From the NCBI RefSeq assembly GCF_000472965.1, contig NZ_AXAU01000017.1, forward strand, positions 1 to 64,000: a stretch of 64,000 nucleotides of DNA, written 5' to 3'. This stretch comes from Bradyrhizobium murdochi (lineage in GTDB: Bacteria; Pseudomonadota; Alphaproteobacteria; Rhizobiales; Xanthobacteraceae). Made by a program: the position numbers and the translations under genes. Under the pieces are notes generated by a model that saw nothing but the letters and a program-made list of their open reading frames with translations, made no database searches and was not told the origin of the DNA. How positions within the stretch are numbered: the first letter of the stretch is position 1; every line of letters begins with the position of its first letter. Positions 51,192-59,619 of this stretch are shown here, piece after piece.

Positions 51192-51785
51192 CTAGTGCTG
51201 AACCGCCCCTGGCAGCCCGTAGGCTTCCATTTGTGCCCGAACCTGCGCCACATTGTGCCCGAGCACGACGATGTCATGCTTTTTGCCGCCGACATCCCGG
51301 ACGTGGTCCCGCAGCAGGGCCTCGGCCCGGAAGCCGAGGCTCTCGAACAGGGCGATCGCCGCCTGCTGGTCGACGGTCATCTGTACCGACAGCTTTTCCA
51401 GCCCGGCGCCCAGCGCCAGCGCAAAGGTTTCCTGCGATAGCGCCCGGCCGACCCCCTGCCCGCGGACATCAAGCGAGACCACCATCCGGATCTCGCCGAC
51501 ATGGGGCGACCAGGAATGCGGGTCGCGCACCAGCGTGCCGCAGCCGACCACCGTCCCATCCTTCACTGCCAGCAGGCTGACGATCTGGCCGCGCTCGATC
51601 TCGTTGATCCAGGCCGAGAGCACTTTTGGCTGGCTGATGTTGCGCGGCAGAAACAAGAGATCATGCGTCGGGAGCTTTTGCGCAAATGCCAGCACGGAGG
51701 CTTCGTCCGCCCGCCCCATCATGCGGAATTCGATCTCGCCGGCATCGGTCTTGACGTGGCGCGGATAGGAACGTGTCTCGCTCAT
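51192..51785 (-). CDS. GNAT-family N-acetyltransferase
   Basis: A 197-residue acetyltransferase. The acetyl-CoA loop RGQGVGRALSQETF and the preceding strand IRMVVSLDVRGQ are typical of the fold. Its ATG overlaps the phaC stop by 4 bases, so it is the third gene of a phaE-phaC-GNAT operon. The acceptor is unknown. Confidence 0.87.
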   Translation of the reverse strand: MSETRSYPRHVKTDAGEIEFRMMGRADEASVLAFAQKLPTHDLLFLPRNISQPKVLSAWINEIERGQIVSLLAVKDGTVVGCGTLVRDPHSWSPHVGEIRMVVSLDVRGQGVGRALSQETFALALGAGLEKLSVQMTVDQQAAIALFESLGFRAEALLRDHVRDVGGKKHDIVVLGHNVAQVRAQMEAYGLPGAVQH

Positions 51786-52864
51786 GTTGATCTCTTACCT
51801 AGCCAGGAATCCAGTTTCGGCCACAGCCGCTTGATCGCGTTGGCGCCGGCGACGAGGCTGACGTGACCGCCCTTGAGGATCACCTCTTCCTTGTCGGTCG
51901 AGCCGACCTTGGCGATCAGGTGCTTGGCCGCATCATATGGCACGATGTGATCGTGTTCGGCGACCGCATGCAGGATCGGCACCGTGATCCTGGAAATATC
52001 CGCCGCGCGCCCGCCGACCGACATGGTGCCGTTATAGAGCTTGTTGTCCCACATCAGGTTCTTGGTGATGTCGCGGAAATACTCGCCCGCCAGTGGCAGC
52101 GTATCCGTCGCCCAGCGGTCGAACATCCGGTACGACTTCACGAACTCGTCGTTCCAGATGTTTTCCCACAATTGCACCTGGCTGACTGTGCGCGACGCCG
52201 GCCGCAGCATTTCGAACGAGGACAGGATCATTTCCGGCGGCACATTGCCGACGCTGTCGACGAGGCGATCGACGTCGAAATAGCGGCGGTCCGAAAAGTT
52301 CTGGAACAGCTTCATCTCGCGGAAATCGATCGGCGTGGTGAAGCAGATCAAATTCTTCATCGGCCCGTCATGGAAGATCGAGCCGTACAAGAGCGACAGC
52401 ACGCCGCCGAAGCAATAACCGATCACGGTAACGTCCTGCTCGCCGGAATCCTGCTGGACGCGGCGGACGCAGTCGGGGATGAAGTCGAGGACGTAGTCCT
52501 CCATCCGCAACGATTTTTCTTCCGGCTTCGGTGCGGTCCAGTCCAGCATGTAGACGTCGTAGCCGCGCTTCAGCAGAAACTCGATAAAGCTCTGGCCCGG
52601 CACCATGTCGAGGATGTAGCCGCGGTTGGTGGTCGCCATCACGATCAGGATCGGCACGCGGTAGATCTCATCCGCTGTCGGCCGATAGTGATAGAGGTTC
52701 ATGGTGCCGCGGGCGGCCAGGATGTCCTTTGGCGTCGAGCCAAGCGAGGGGCCGGAGGTAGAAAAATATTCGACGCCCTTGATGCTACGCTGGATCGCGC
52801 GCTGCACCTCGGACTGGACCCGCTCCGAGATGGAAGCGAAATCGAGACCCGCGGGAGCGTTCAT
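51782..52864 (-). CDS. phaC: Class III poly(3-hydroxyalkanoate) synthase subunit PhaC
   Basis: A 360-residue PHA synthase catalytic subunit that polymerises (R)-3-hydroxyacyl-CoA. The lipase-like box GYCFGG puts the nucleophile at Cys151, with Asp305 (AEHDHIVP) and His334 (KGGHVSL), matching the class III triad. The length is that of class III rather than the longer class I enzymes. The start codon overlaps the phaE stop as ATGA. Confidence 0.92.
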   Translation of the reverse strand: MNAPAGLDFASISERVQSEVQRAIQRSIKGVEYFSTSGPSLGSTPKDILAARGTMNLYHYRPTADEIYRVPILIVMATTNRGYILDMVPGQSFIEFLLKRGYDVYMLDWTAPKPEEKSLRMEDYVLDFIPDCVRRVQQDSGEQDVTVIGYCFGGVLSLLYGSIFHDGPMKNLICFTTPIDFREMKLFQNFSDRRYFDVDRLVDSVGNVPPEMILSSFEMLRPASRTVSQVQLWENIWNDEFVKSYRMFDRWATDTLPLAGEYFRDITKNLMWDNKLYNGTMSVGGRAADISRITVPILHAVAEHDHIVPYDAAKHLIAKVGSTDKEEVILKGGHVSLVAGANAIKRLWPKLDSWLGKRST

Positions 52865-53241
52865 TTCTGCTCTCCCTCCGCGGGTGGACGCTTGGTGCGC
52901 GGCGGCCGCGGCGTGCCGTAGCCGCTCTCCGGCGCCAGCGAATTGTGGTGCACCTGATGCAACAGCGCCTTGATCTCGTTGAGCTGGCCCTCGATTGCCT
53001 GCAGCCGCTCTGCCATGCCGACGAGCTGCGCCCGGCTCGGCAGGTTCATCGCCAGCAGGTATTTCTCCATCAGTTCGCCGAGCTGCTTCTGCGCGCCTGC
53101 GCTGACGCCGCCGACCTGATTCATCATTTTCGAGAATTCGGGCGAGGCCATCGCCTGGTTGGCAAAGGAGTTGAACCCCTTCTCCATCTCCCCGATCATG
53201 GTCTGCCAGATCACGGCAGGATCGTTGCCTTTGTCGGCCAT
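52861..53241 (-). CDS. phaE: Short PhaE-like subunit of the PHA synthase
   Basis: A 126-residue helical protein (core MGEMEKGFNSF, GGVSAGAQKQLGELMEKYLL and a coiled-coil-like AERLQAIEGQLNEIKALLHQ) that resembles the C-terminal part of class III PhaE. Classical PhaE proteins are about 350 residues; this one is about a third of that. The ATG 53241 start is preferred. Its position directly before phaC with a 4-base overlap strongly supports the role; it may be better called a PhaE-like partner. Confidence 0.8.
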   Translation of the reverse strand: MADKGNDPAVIWQTMIGEMEKGFNSFANQAMASPEFSKMMNQVGGVSAGAQKQLGELMEKYLLAMNLPSRAQLVGMAERLQAIEGQLNEIKALLHQVHHNSLAPESGYGTPRPPRTKRPPAEGEQK

Positions 53242-53405
53242 AAGCGCCCTCTCCCGAAAGATTACGAGCGCTTGCCACGCTTCGCTTGTATTTGGCCCAT
53301 ACCACACCGTTGCAGCGGGCCGGTCAACCGCTGCGAAGTCTTCTGCGGTGCGGGAAACCGTGCCATAGTTACTGAAGCCAGATACTACTTGAGGGAAGAC
53401 ACGCG

Positions 53406-54320
53406 ATGCTCGCCCATCAGCCGCCTCAGATCGCCCGCGCCAACGGCATCGATATTTGCTACGAGATTTTTGGCGATCCGGCCGCGGAACCGATGCTCTT
53501 GATCATGGGGCTCGGCGCCCAGATGATCCATTGGGATGACGATTTCTGCCGCCAGCTCGCCGCGCGCGGCTTTCGCGTCATCCGCTTCGACAATCGCGAT
53601 ATCGGCAAGTCCTCTCACATGTCCGGCGGCAAGCGGCTGACGCCGTTCGAACTGCTGAAGCTGCGATTCCTGAAGATTCCGGTGGCCGCACCTTACAAAT
53701 TGATCGACATGGCCAAGGACACGGTCGGTCTGATGGACGTGCTCGGCATCCAGTCGGCGCATCTGGTCGGGGCCTCGATGGGCGGCATGATCGCGCAGGA
53801 GGTTGCGCTCACGTTCCCGCAGCGGGTGCGTTCGCTGACCTCGATCATGTCGACCACGGGCAATCCAAAACTGCCGCCGCCGACGCGCGAGGCTTCGGCC
53901 GTGCTGATGGCGCCGCCGCCGCGGACTAAGGAGGAGTATTTCGAACGGTTCGCCCAGACCTGGAAAGTGTTGCGCGTCGGCTCGTTCCCGGAAGACGAGG
54001 CGCTCGACCCTGCCCGCGCCGCCCGTACCTATGAACGCGGCCTCAATCCGAACGGCGTCGGCCGGCAGTTGCGGGCGGTGCTCGCCTCCGGCAGCCGCAA
54101 GGAGCGGCTGCATCACCTGAAAATTCCGACGCTCGTCATTCACGGCACCGTCGATCCGCTGGTGCGCCCCGAAGCCGGCAAGGATACCGCGGCGTCAATC
54201 CCCGGCGCAAAGCTCCTGATGATCGAAGGCATGGGCCACGCGCTGCCGATCCCGATGTGGCCGCAGATCATCAACGCGATCGCCGGGCACGCGCACGGCG
54301 CGGCGGCGAAGGCGGCGTAG
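53406..54320 (+). CDS. Alpha/beta fold hydrolase
   Basis: A 304-residue alpha/beta hydrolase. The nucleophile is the Ser in LVGASMGGMIAQEV. The catalytic Asp is in HGTVDPLVRPE and the His in EGMGHALP. It is the typical single-domain form seen in many bacterial esterases and lyases. AGGGAAGA just upstream sets the start at ATG 53406. Divergent from phaE and convergent with the next gene; no clear pathway. Confidence 0.87.
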   Translation: MLAHQPPQIARANGIDICYEIFGDPAAEPMLLIMGLGAQMIHWDDDFCRQLAARGFRVIRFDNRDIGKSSHMSGGKRLTPFELLKLRFLKIPVAAPYKLIDMAKDTVGLMDVLGIQSAHLVGASMGGMIAQEVALTFPQRVRSLTSIMSTTGNPKLPPPTREASAVLMAPPPRTKEEYFERFAQTWKVLRVGSFPEDEALDPARAARTYERGLNPNGVGRQLRAVLASGSRKERLHHLKIPTLVIHGTVDPLVRPEAGKDTAASIPGAKLLMIEGMGHALPIPMWPQIINAIAGHAHGAAAKAA

Positions 54321-54323
54321 CCA

Positions 54324-54415
54324 GTAGGGCGGGCAAAGGCGCACTTGCGCCGTGCCCACCATGCATCGGAATAGTCGGTAGAAATGGTGGGCACGCTTCG
54401 CTTTGCCCACCCTAC
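54324..54415. repeat. Iterated palindromic element, family A, copy 5
   Basis: GTAGGGCGGGCAAAG (one change from consensus) ... CTTTGCCCACCCTAC with inner CCGTGCCCACCAT / ATGGTGGGCACG. It fills the convergent junction between stops 54320 and 54420. Confidence 0.88.
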
Positions 54416-54419
54416 TTTC

Positions 54420-55094
54420 TTAACTCTTCGTCGCGATCCAGATCACGTGGCGCACGCCGCGGCCTTTGCCGGTGGCGCGGATGTTGACTTCGTTCACCTC
54501 GAAGCCTGCACCACGAAGACGTCTTGCGAACGCCGCGTTTGGCCCCGAAGACCATACGGCCAGGATGCCGCCCGGTCGCAGTGCGGCGTGCGTCGCGCGC
54601 AAGCCTGCAGCGTTGTAGAGCGCATCGTTGGCCTCACGAGTAAGCCCCTCCGGTCCATTGTCGACATCGAGCAGAATGGCATCGAACCTCGAACGATGCG
54701 ACCGGATGATCTCGGTGACATCCGTCTCTCGAATGCTGACGCGGGGATCGTCCAAGCTGTCGCCAAAGATTTCTGCCATCGGGCCTCGGGCCCAACTGAC
54801 CACCGCCGGCACCAGCTCCGCCACCACGATCTGCGCTTCACTGCCGAGCCCGGCGAGCGCCGCACGCAGCGTAAAGCCCATGCCCAATCCAGCGATCAGC
54901 ACATGCGGTTTAGCGACGTTTTCGATCTGCTTCGCAGCGAGCGTCGCGAGTGCGGCTTCCGAGCCCGACAGGCGGCTGTTCATCAGCTCGTTGCTGCCGA
55001 GCATGATGGAGAACTCCGTGCCGCGGCGCATCAGGCGGAGTTCGCTGCCGGTGCCAGGAATGCGCGCGCTGTCGAGCTTTTCCCAGGGAATCAT
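54420..55094 (-). CDS. SAM-binding methyltransferase / spermidine synthase-like protein
   Basis: A 224-residue protein with a Rossmann-type methyltransferase core. Motif I is HVLIAGLGMGFTLRAAL, and DAILLDVDNGPEGLT is the catalytic-region strand. It resembles the C-terminal part of spermidine synthases but lacks their N-terminal beta domain. The acceptor is unknown. A family A repeat lies just upstream of its start. Confidence 0.85.
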   Translation of the reverse strand: MIPWEKLDSARIPGTGSELRLMRRGTEFSIMLGSNELMNSRLSGSEAALATLAAKQIENVAKPHVLIAGLGMGFTLRAALAGLGSEAQIVVAELVPAVVSWARGPMAEIFGDSLDDPRVSIRETDVTEIIRSHRSRFDAILLDVDNGPEGLTREANDALYNAAGLRATHAALRPGGILAVWSSGPNAAFARRLRGAGFEVNEVNIRATGKGRGVRHVIWIATKS

Positions 55095-55123
55095 GCGGAA
55101 GCTTTAGCATAGTCCGCAGAACC

Positions 55124-55213
55124 GTAGGGTGGGCAAAGGCGCGCAAGCGCCGTGCCCACCATCTGACGTCTGGTGCAAGAGATGGTGGGCACGCTGCGCT
55201 TTGCCCACCCTAC
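55124..55213. repeat. Iterated palindromic element, family A, copy 6
   Basis: GTAGGGTGGGCAAAG ... CTTTGCCCACCCTAC with inner CCGTGCCCACCAT / ATGGTGGGCACG, between two same-strand genes. Confidence 0.9.
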
Positions 55214-55220
55214 GAAGAAT

Positions 55221-58200
55221 CTACCCGCCCGCCCAGACGTCCAGCACGTAGCGGTTCTTGGTGCCGAGATCGTCGATCCAGCGCAGGCCGGCATCGGCGT
55301 TGGCGCCGGACTTTTCGCGATAGATCGCAACCAGCGCGGCCTTGACGTCCGGCTCCATCTTGCCGCCGTCGCCGCAGACGTAGACGATCGCACCTTGCTC
55401 GATCAGGCTCCAGATGCGGTCCTTTTGCGCCGCCACCTGATGCTGCACATAGGTCTTCGGCCCGTCGGCGCGCGAGAAGGCCGTGTGCAGTTCGGTGATG
55501 CCGTCGATCGCGAAGGCCTTCAACTCCGCGGCATAGAGAAAATCCTGTTCGGGATGGCGGCAGCCGAAGAACAGCATCGCCGGGCCGAGCTTTGCACCCT
55601 GCGCCTTGCGGTGCGCGCGCTCCTGTAGGAAGCCGCGGAACGGCGCCAGCCCCGTACCGGGACCGATCATGATCACGGGTTGGGCCGGATCGTCCGGTAA
55701 GCGGAAGCCGGCCTTGGTCTCGCGAATCGTTGCATGCACGGTATCGCCGACGCGGCGGCCGGAGAGATAGTTCGAGCAGACGCCCTTGTACACGCCACGC
55801 CCCGAACTTGCGGGCGCTTCCACCACGCCGACGGTGACGCTGCAGCGCGACGGATCGGTCGAAGGCGACGATGAGATCGAATAATAGCGAGGCGCCAAGA
55901 GCGACAGCATTTCCAGATAGGCGTGGAAGGGCAGTTCGCAGGCCGGATGCTCTTCCAAGAGATCGAACACCGACTTGCGCCTGGCCAAGACGTCCGATCG
56001 ATAATGCTCGGTGGAAACATCGTCGTCGCCGACATAGGCCAGCAGCTTCGGCTTGGTGACGGGACAGCGCGTGTGCTCCGACATGATCTGGATCTGCTTG
56101 CGGGTCGCGATCTGCTGCAGCTCGACAAACTCGGTCAGCAACCTCCCGACCGACACGGCATCGCCGACCGGCAATTGCGCGCGGCGGCCCTCCGCGACGT
56201 GCAGCCGGATCTGGTCGGCGGGCAGAAAACCGAAGCGGCGCGCGACGGAATCGACCAGCGCCGGATCGTTGCGCGGCACCACGCTGAGGTGGTCGCCGAC
56301 GCGGAAGGTGACGCCGGGCGGCAATTCCACCTCGATGTGGCGGGTCGAGCGGTCGGAAGGACTGGCGCCGGCCTTGTTCTGCAGTTCGGAATTGACCAGC
56401 ACCTTCATCGGCGCGACGCCGCCCTGCGCTAGGATGGTGTGAACGGCCGATGGCGCCACCGGCTCGATCGCATAAAGCGGCGCGTCGTCGGCGCTGCGGG
56501 CGAAGCCGGAATCGACACCCAGCTCCTTCATCGCCGCGGGTGCTGCCGCCGCGAACCATTTTTCGAACTGGCCGTCGAGATCGCTGCGGGCATCGCCCTC
56601 GCCGCGGCTGTAGAGGCTGCGCGCGCCGTGCGCCGCCAACTGCTCGTCGATCATGCGCGGCACCGACTGATAGGTCGCGGCCCAGTCACTGTTGCCGCAG
56701 CCGAACACCGCGTATCGCACCTTGGCGAATGCGTCCTTTGGCAGGCCGCTGTCCAGCCATTTGACAAACTGCGTGGCGTTATCTGGGGCAGCGCCATTGT
56801 AGGAAGCGCAAAAGATCATCAGCGCGCCCTGCTCCGGCAGCTTGCCGACGTAGTCGTCGAGCGCGCCGAGTTTTGTGGCGAAGCCGTTGACCTCGGCGAG
56901 GTCCGCCACCCGCGTCGCCAGCTCTTCCGCGGTGCCGAGGTTTGAACCATAGAGCACCAATAGCAGCGTGTTGTGGCCCGGGCGGGTCCGCGCCTGCGGC
57001 GCCGCCGCGCTTGAGGCAGCGGCCGCGACAGCGGTTCGGCCGGCGAAGGCGCCACGGTCCTTGTCCGCGCGCGGCCGCACCTTGATCTTGAAACCGTCCG
57101 GCTTGACCGTCAGCGTTTCCTTCAGGTGCATCTGGTAGCGATGCACATCGATCAGCTTGAAGCGCTGCAGGATCATGCCGATCGCCAGCGCCGCCTCGTG
57201 CATCGCAAAGCCGCGGCCGATGCAGGCGCGCTGGCCGTTGCCGAACGGCTTCCAGGCATTGATCGGCCGTGCGGCCTCGGCTTCACGGCTGAAATTCTCG
57301 GGATCGAAGACGTCAGGGTTCGGACCCCAGACGCTGGGGTCGCGGTGCAGCGCCATCACCAAAACGGTGATGAACGTATTCTTCTTCAGCTTATACTTGC
57401 CACCGCCGATGGCCTCGTCCTGAAGCGGCGTAATGCCGTAGGCGGGCGCCGGCGGCCACATCCGCAGCGCTTCCTTCAACACTTGCGTGATGTAGGTGAG
57501 CTGCGTGACCTGCTGATAGGTCGGCTTGGCGTTGATATCGGGCCCGAGCACCCGATCGACTTCCTCATAGGCCTTCTTCAGCACCTCGGGATGCTTGAGC
57601 AGCGCGTAGATGGTGCACGAGAGCAGTCCGCTGGTGGTCTCGTGGCCCGCAATCAGGAAGGTGTTGATCTGGTAGCGGATGTTGATGTCGTCGAGCTGCT
57701 CGCCGGTCGAGCGGTCGATGCCGGTCATCATCGCGCCCAGCATATCCTTCTTTGCCTCGGCGGCTTCCGCATTGCCGCGGCGCTCGGCGATGATCTCGTC
57801 GACCATCTTGTTCATGAAGGCGACGTCCTGAGCCAGCGTCTTGCGCCGCTTCTGCATCCACAGATTTTCCAACGGCAGGCCGCGGGTCATCATGATGGTC
57901 TCGAGCGAGCGCACCAGCGACTCCACGAACGGGTGATAGTCGCGGCGGTAGAACGAATTGAAACGGTAGTCGAAGCCGCAGAGACCAATCGTGTCGAGCG
58001 TCAGCGCCGTCATGTCGTGCACGACGTCGATCTCCTCGTCGGCGTTGAGCCGCTCCCATTTCTTGACGAGCTGCTCGGCGATATCGACCATGCTTGGGTG
58101 ATAGGATTGCATCGCGCGGTTACCGAACGGCTGCAGCAGGATGTTGTGCGCCTTGCTCCAGTTCGGCTCTGTCGTGTCGGCGGTGAACAGCCCGTCACCG

Positions 58201-58460
58201 CCGACGGCGCGGACGCGGCGCAGCGAGCCGCGGACGGTCTTGTCGAAACGTTTCTCGTCGGAGAGCTCGTCGATCAGATCGTGGCCGGAGACAATCACGA
58301 TCGGCGCGCCCATCATGTCGAGCCAGAAGATCGGCCCGAGCTCCTTGGACAGCTTGACCAGATGCTGCACCGGCGCGTTGGGATCCAGCGACAGCATGTT
58401 GCCGACGACGGGCTTCTTCGGCGGATGCGGGATCGGACTGAGTTTATTGCTGGACGCCAT
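55221..58460 (-). CDS. Self-sufficient cytochrome P450-reductase fusion (CYP102/P450 BM3 type)
   Basis: A 1079-residue fusion. The P450 part (1-460) has the I-helix AGHETTSG (271-278), ExxR as Glu330-Arg333 and the haem loop FGNGQRACIG with Cys413. The FMN domain starts at LLVLYGSNLGTAEELA (about 500). The FAD/NADPH part contains RYYSISSSP and GPGTGLAPFRGFLQER. CYP102 enzymes hydroxylate or epoxidise long-chain fatty acids with NADPH. Phe92 corresponds to BM3 Phe87, but the BM3 carboxylate anchors Arg47 and Tyr51 are replaced by Ala52 and Ile56. ATG 58460 gives MASSNKLSPIPHPPKKP. Confidence 0.93.
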   Translation of the reverse strand: MASSNKLSPIPHPPKKPVVGNMLSLDPNAPVQHLVKLSKELGPIFWLDMMGAPIVIVSGHDLIDELSDEKRFDKTVRGSLRRVRAVGGDGLFTADTTEPNWSKAHNILLQPFGNRAMQSYHPSMVDIAEQLVKKWERLNADEEIDVVHDMTALTLDTIGLCGFDYRFNSFYRRDYHPFVESLVRSLETIMMTRGLPLENLWMQKRRKTLAQDVAFMNKMVDEIIAERRGNAEAAEAKKDMLGAMMTGIDRSTGEQLDDINIRYQINTFLIAGHETTSGLLSCTIYALLKHPEVLKKAYEEVDRVLGPDINAKPTYQQVTQLTYITQVLKEALRMWPPAPAYGITPLQDEAIGGGKYKLKKNTFITVLVMALHRDPSVWGPNPDVFDPENFSREAEAARPINAWKPFGNGQRACIGRGFAMHEAALAIGMILQRFKLIDVHRYQMHLKETLTVKPDGFKIKVRPRADKDRGAFAGRTAVAAAASSAAAPQARTRPGHNTLLLVLYGSNLGTAEELATRVADLAEVNGFATKLGALDDYVGKLPEQGALMIFCASYNGAAPDNATQFVKWLDSGLPKDAFAKVRYAVFGCGNSDWAATYQSVPRMIDEQLAAHGARSLYSRGEGDARSDLDGQFEKWFAAAAPAAMKELGVDSGFARSADDAPLYAIEPVAPSAVHTILAQGGVAPMKVLVNSELQNKAGASPSDRSTRHIEVELPPGVTFRVGDHLSVVPRNDPALVDSVARRFGFLPADQIRLHVAEGRRAQLPVGDAVSVGRLLTEFVELQQIATRKQIQIMSEHTRCPVTKPKLLAYVGDDDVSTEHYRSDVLARRKSVFDLLEEHPACELPFHAYLEMLSLLAPRYYSISSSPSTDPSRCSVTVGVVEAPASSGRGVYKGVCSNYLSGRRVGDTVHATIRETKAGFRLPDDPAQPVIMIGPGTGLAPFRGFLQERAHRKAQGAKLGPAMLFFGCRHPEQDFLYAAELKAFAIDGITELHTAFSRADGPKTYVQHQVAAQKDRIWSLIEQGAIVYVCGDGGKMEPDVKAALVAIYREKSGANADAGLRWIDDLGTKNRYVLDVWAGG

Positions 58461-58498
58461 TGTCGAAGTGTCTCCCCTGCCTTACCCCATCCACACAG

Positions 58499-58577
58499 TC
58501 ATTCCGGGGCGATGCGAGGCATCGAACCCGGAATCTCGAGATTCCGGGTCTGGTCCTTCGGACCATCCCGGAATGAC
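58499..58577. repeat. Inverted repeat, family D, copy 2
   Basis: CATTCCGGGG ... CCCGGAATCTCGAGATTCCGGG (quoted as CCGGAATCTCGAGATTCCGG, itself palindromic) ... CCCGGAATGACG. It lies between the epoxide hydrolase and P450 genes. Confidence 0.78.
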
Positions 58578-58613
58578 GGCGCAAGGCGTTTTCGCTCGCG
58601 TGACGCGTCATCC

Positions 58614-59609
58614 TCATCCAAATCTTTTTCTACGCCACTCGATCAGCTTGCTACTGACTTCGTCCGGCTTTTCCTGCTGCGTCCAATGGCCACTGTCGCG
58701 CACGAGATATTTCTCGAGGTCGGGTACCAGCTTTTCCATGCCCTCGGTGGCCGACGGTGGCAGCACCGCGTCGTTCTCGGCCATGATCATCAGCGACGGC
58801 ACGCGGACGGTATGGTCGAGCCCTTCCGAGCGCTGCCAGTTGCGGGAAAAATTGCGGTACCAGTTGATGCCGCCGGTGAAGCCGGTCTTGGTGAAGGTAT
58901 CGACGAATACCTGCTTTTCTTCCGCCGACAGGATCGGCGTGCGCGGATCGTGCTTGGCATCGTAATTCGCGATCATCTGTGGAAACGCGAGGTTGAGTCG
59001 CGCCGATGCGCCGACACCAGCAATCGGCTGTTCCTCCGGCGTACCCGGGGGCCGCGCCACCGGCTTGCGCATGAATGCGTCAAAGGTCTGCTCGACCCGG
59101 CTGCCGAAAATCCTGTCAGGCTCGTGGCCAGGGTCCTGGAATTGCACGATGTACATCTTGTCGCCGAAGCGCTGCCGAAATAGCTCGATCGGATCGGCCG
59201 GCATGCGATCCCAGTGCGGGGTGTTGACGCCGACGACACCGGCGACGCGATCAAGATGACGCAGCGGCATCTGCCAGACGACGAAGCCGCCCCAATCGTG
59301 GCCGACGAAGATCGCCTTGTCGATTTTGAGATGATCGAGCAGACCGACGAGATCGCCGGTCAGATGCTCCATGTCGTAATCCTCGACCGGCTCGGGGCGG
59401 TCGGTCGCGCCATAGCCGCGCTGATCCGGCGCAATCACCCGGATGCCGGCCTCGCTCAGCGCCCTGATCTGGTGACGCCAGGAGAACGCGATCTCCGGCC
59501 AGCCATGGCAGAGAATGACCGGCGGCTTGTCCGATTTGGGCCCCGCCTCGTAATAGCCCATGCGAATACCGTTCACCTCGGCGAATTGCAGCGGCGGCAT
59601 TTCAATCAT
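58614..59609 (-). CDS. Epoxide hydrolase (alpha/beta hydrolase)
   Basis: A 331-residue hydrolase with HGWP (35-38), the Asp nucleophile in GHDWGG (Asp105) and the His in DSGHWTQQEKP (His308). Asp at the nucleophile position and HGWP mark epoxide hydrolases and dehalogenases; the Tyr residues of the lid were not checked. It follows the acyltransferase gene by 10 bases and precedes the P450, so a role on P450-made epoxides is plausible (inference). ATG 59609 is used; MPPLQF three codons on is possible. Confidence 0.88.
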   Translation of the reverse strand: MIEMPPLQFAEVNGIRMGYYEAGPKSDKPPVILCHGWPEIAFSWRHQIRALSEAGIRVIAPDQRGYGATDRPEPVEDYDMEHLTGDLVGLLDHLKIDKAIFVGHDWGGFVVWQMPLRHLDRVAGVVGVNTPHWDRMPADPIELFRQRFGDKMYIVQFQDPGHEPDRIFGSRVEQTFDAFMRKPVARPPGTPEEQPIAGVGASARLNLAFPQMIANYDAKHDPRTPILSAEEKQVFVDTFTKTGFTGGINWYRNFSRNWQRSEGLDHTVRVPSLMIMAENDAVLPPSATEGMEKLVPDLEKYLVRDSGHWTQQEKPDEVSSKLIEWRRKRFG

Positions 59610-59619
59610 GGCGGGCCCC

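Noticed and set aside
57126..59183. Long plus-strand open frame of 685 codons opposite the P450 and epoxide hydrolase genes
   Set aside because: It is antisense to two well-recognised genes, has no recognisable domain and is rich in His, Arg and Gly as expected for mirror frames of GC-rich genes.
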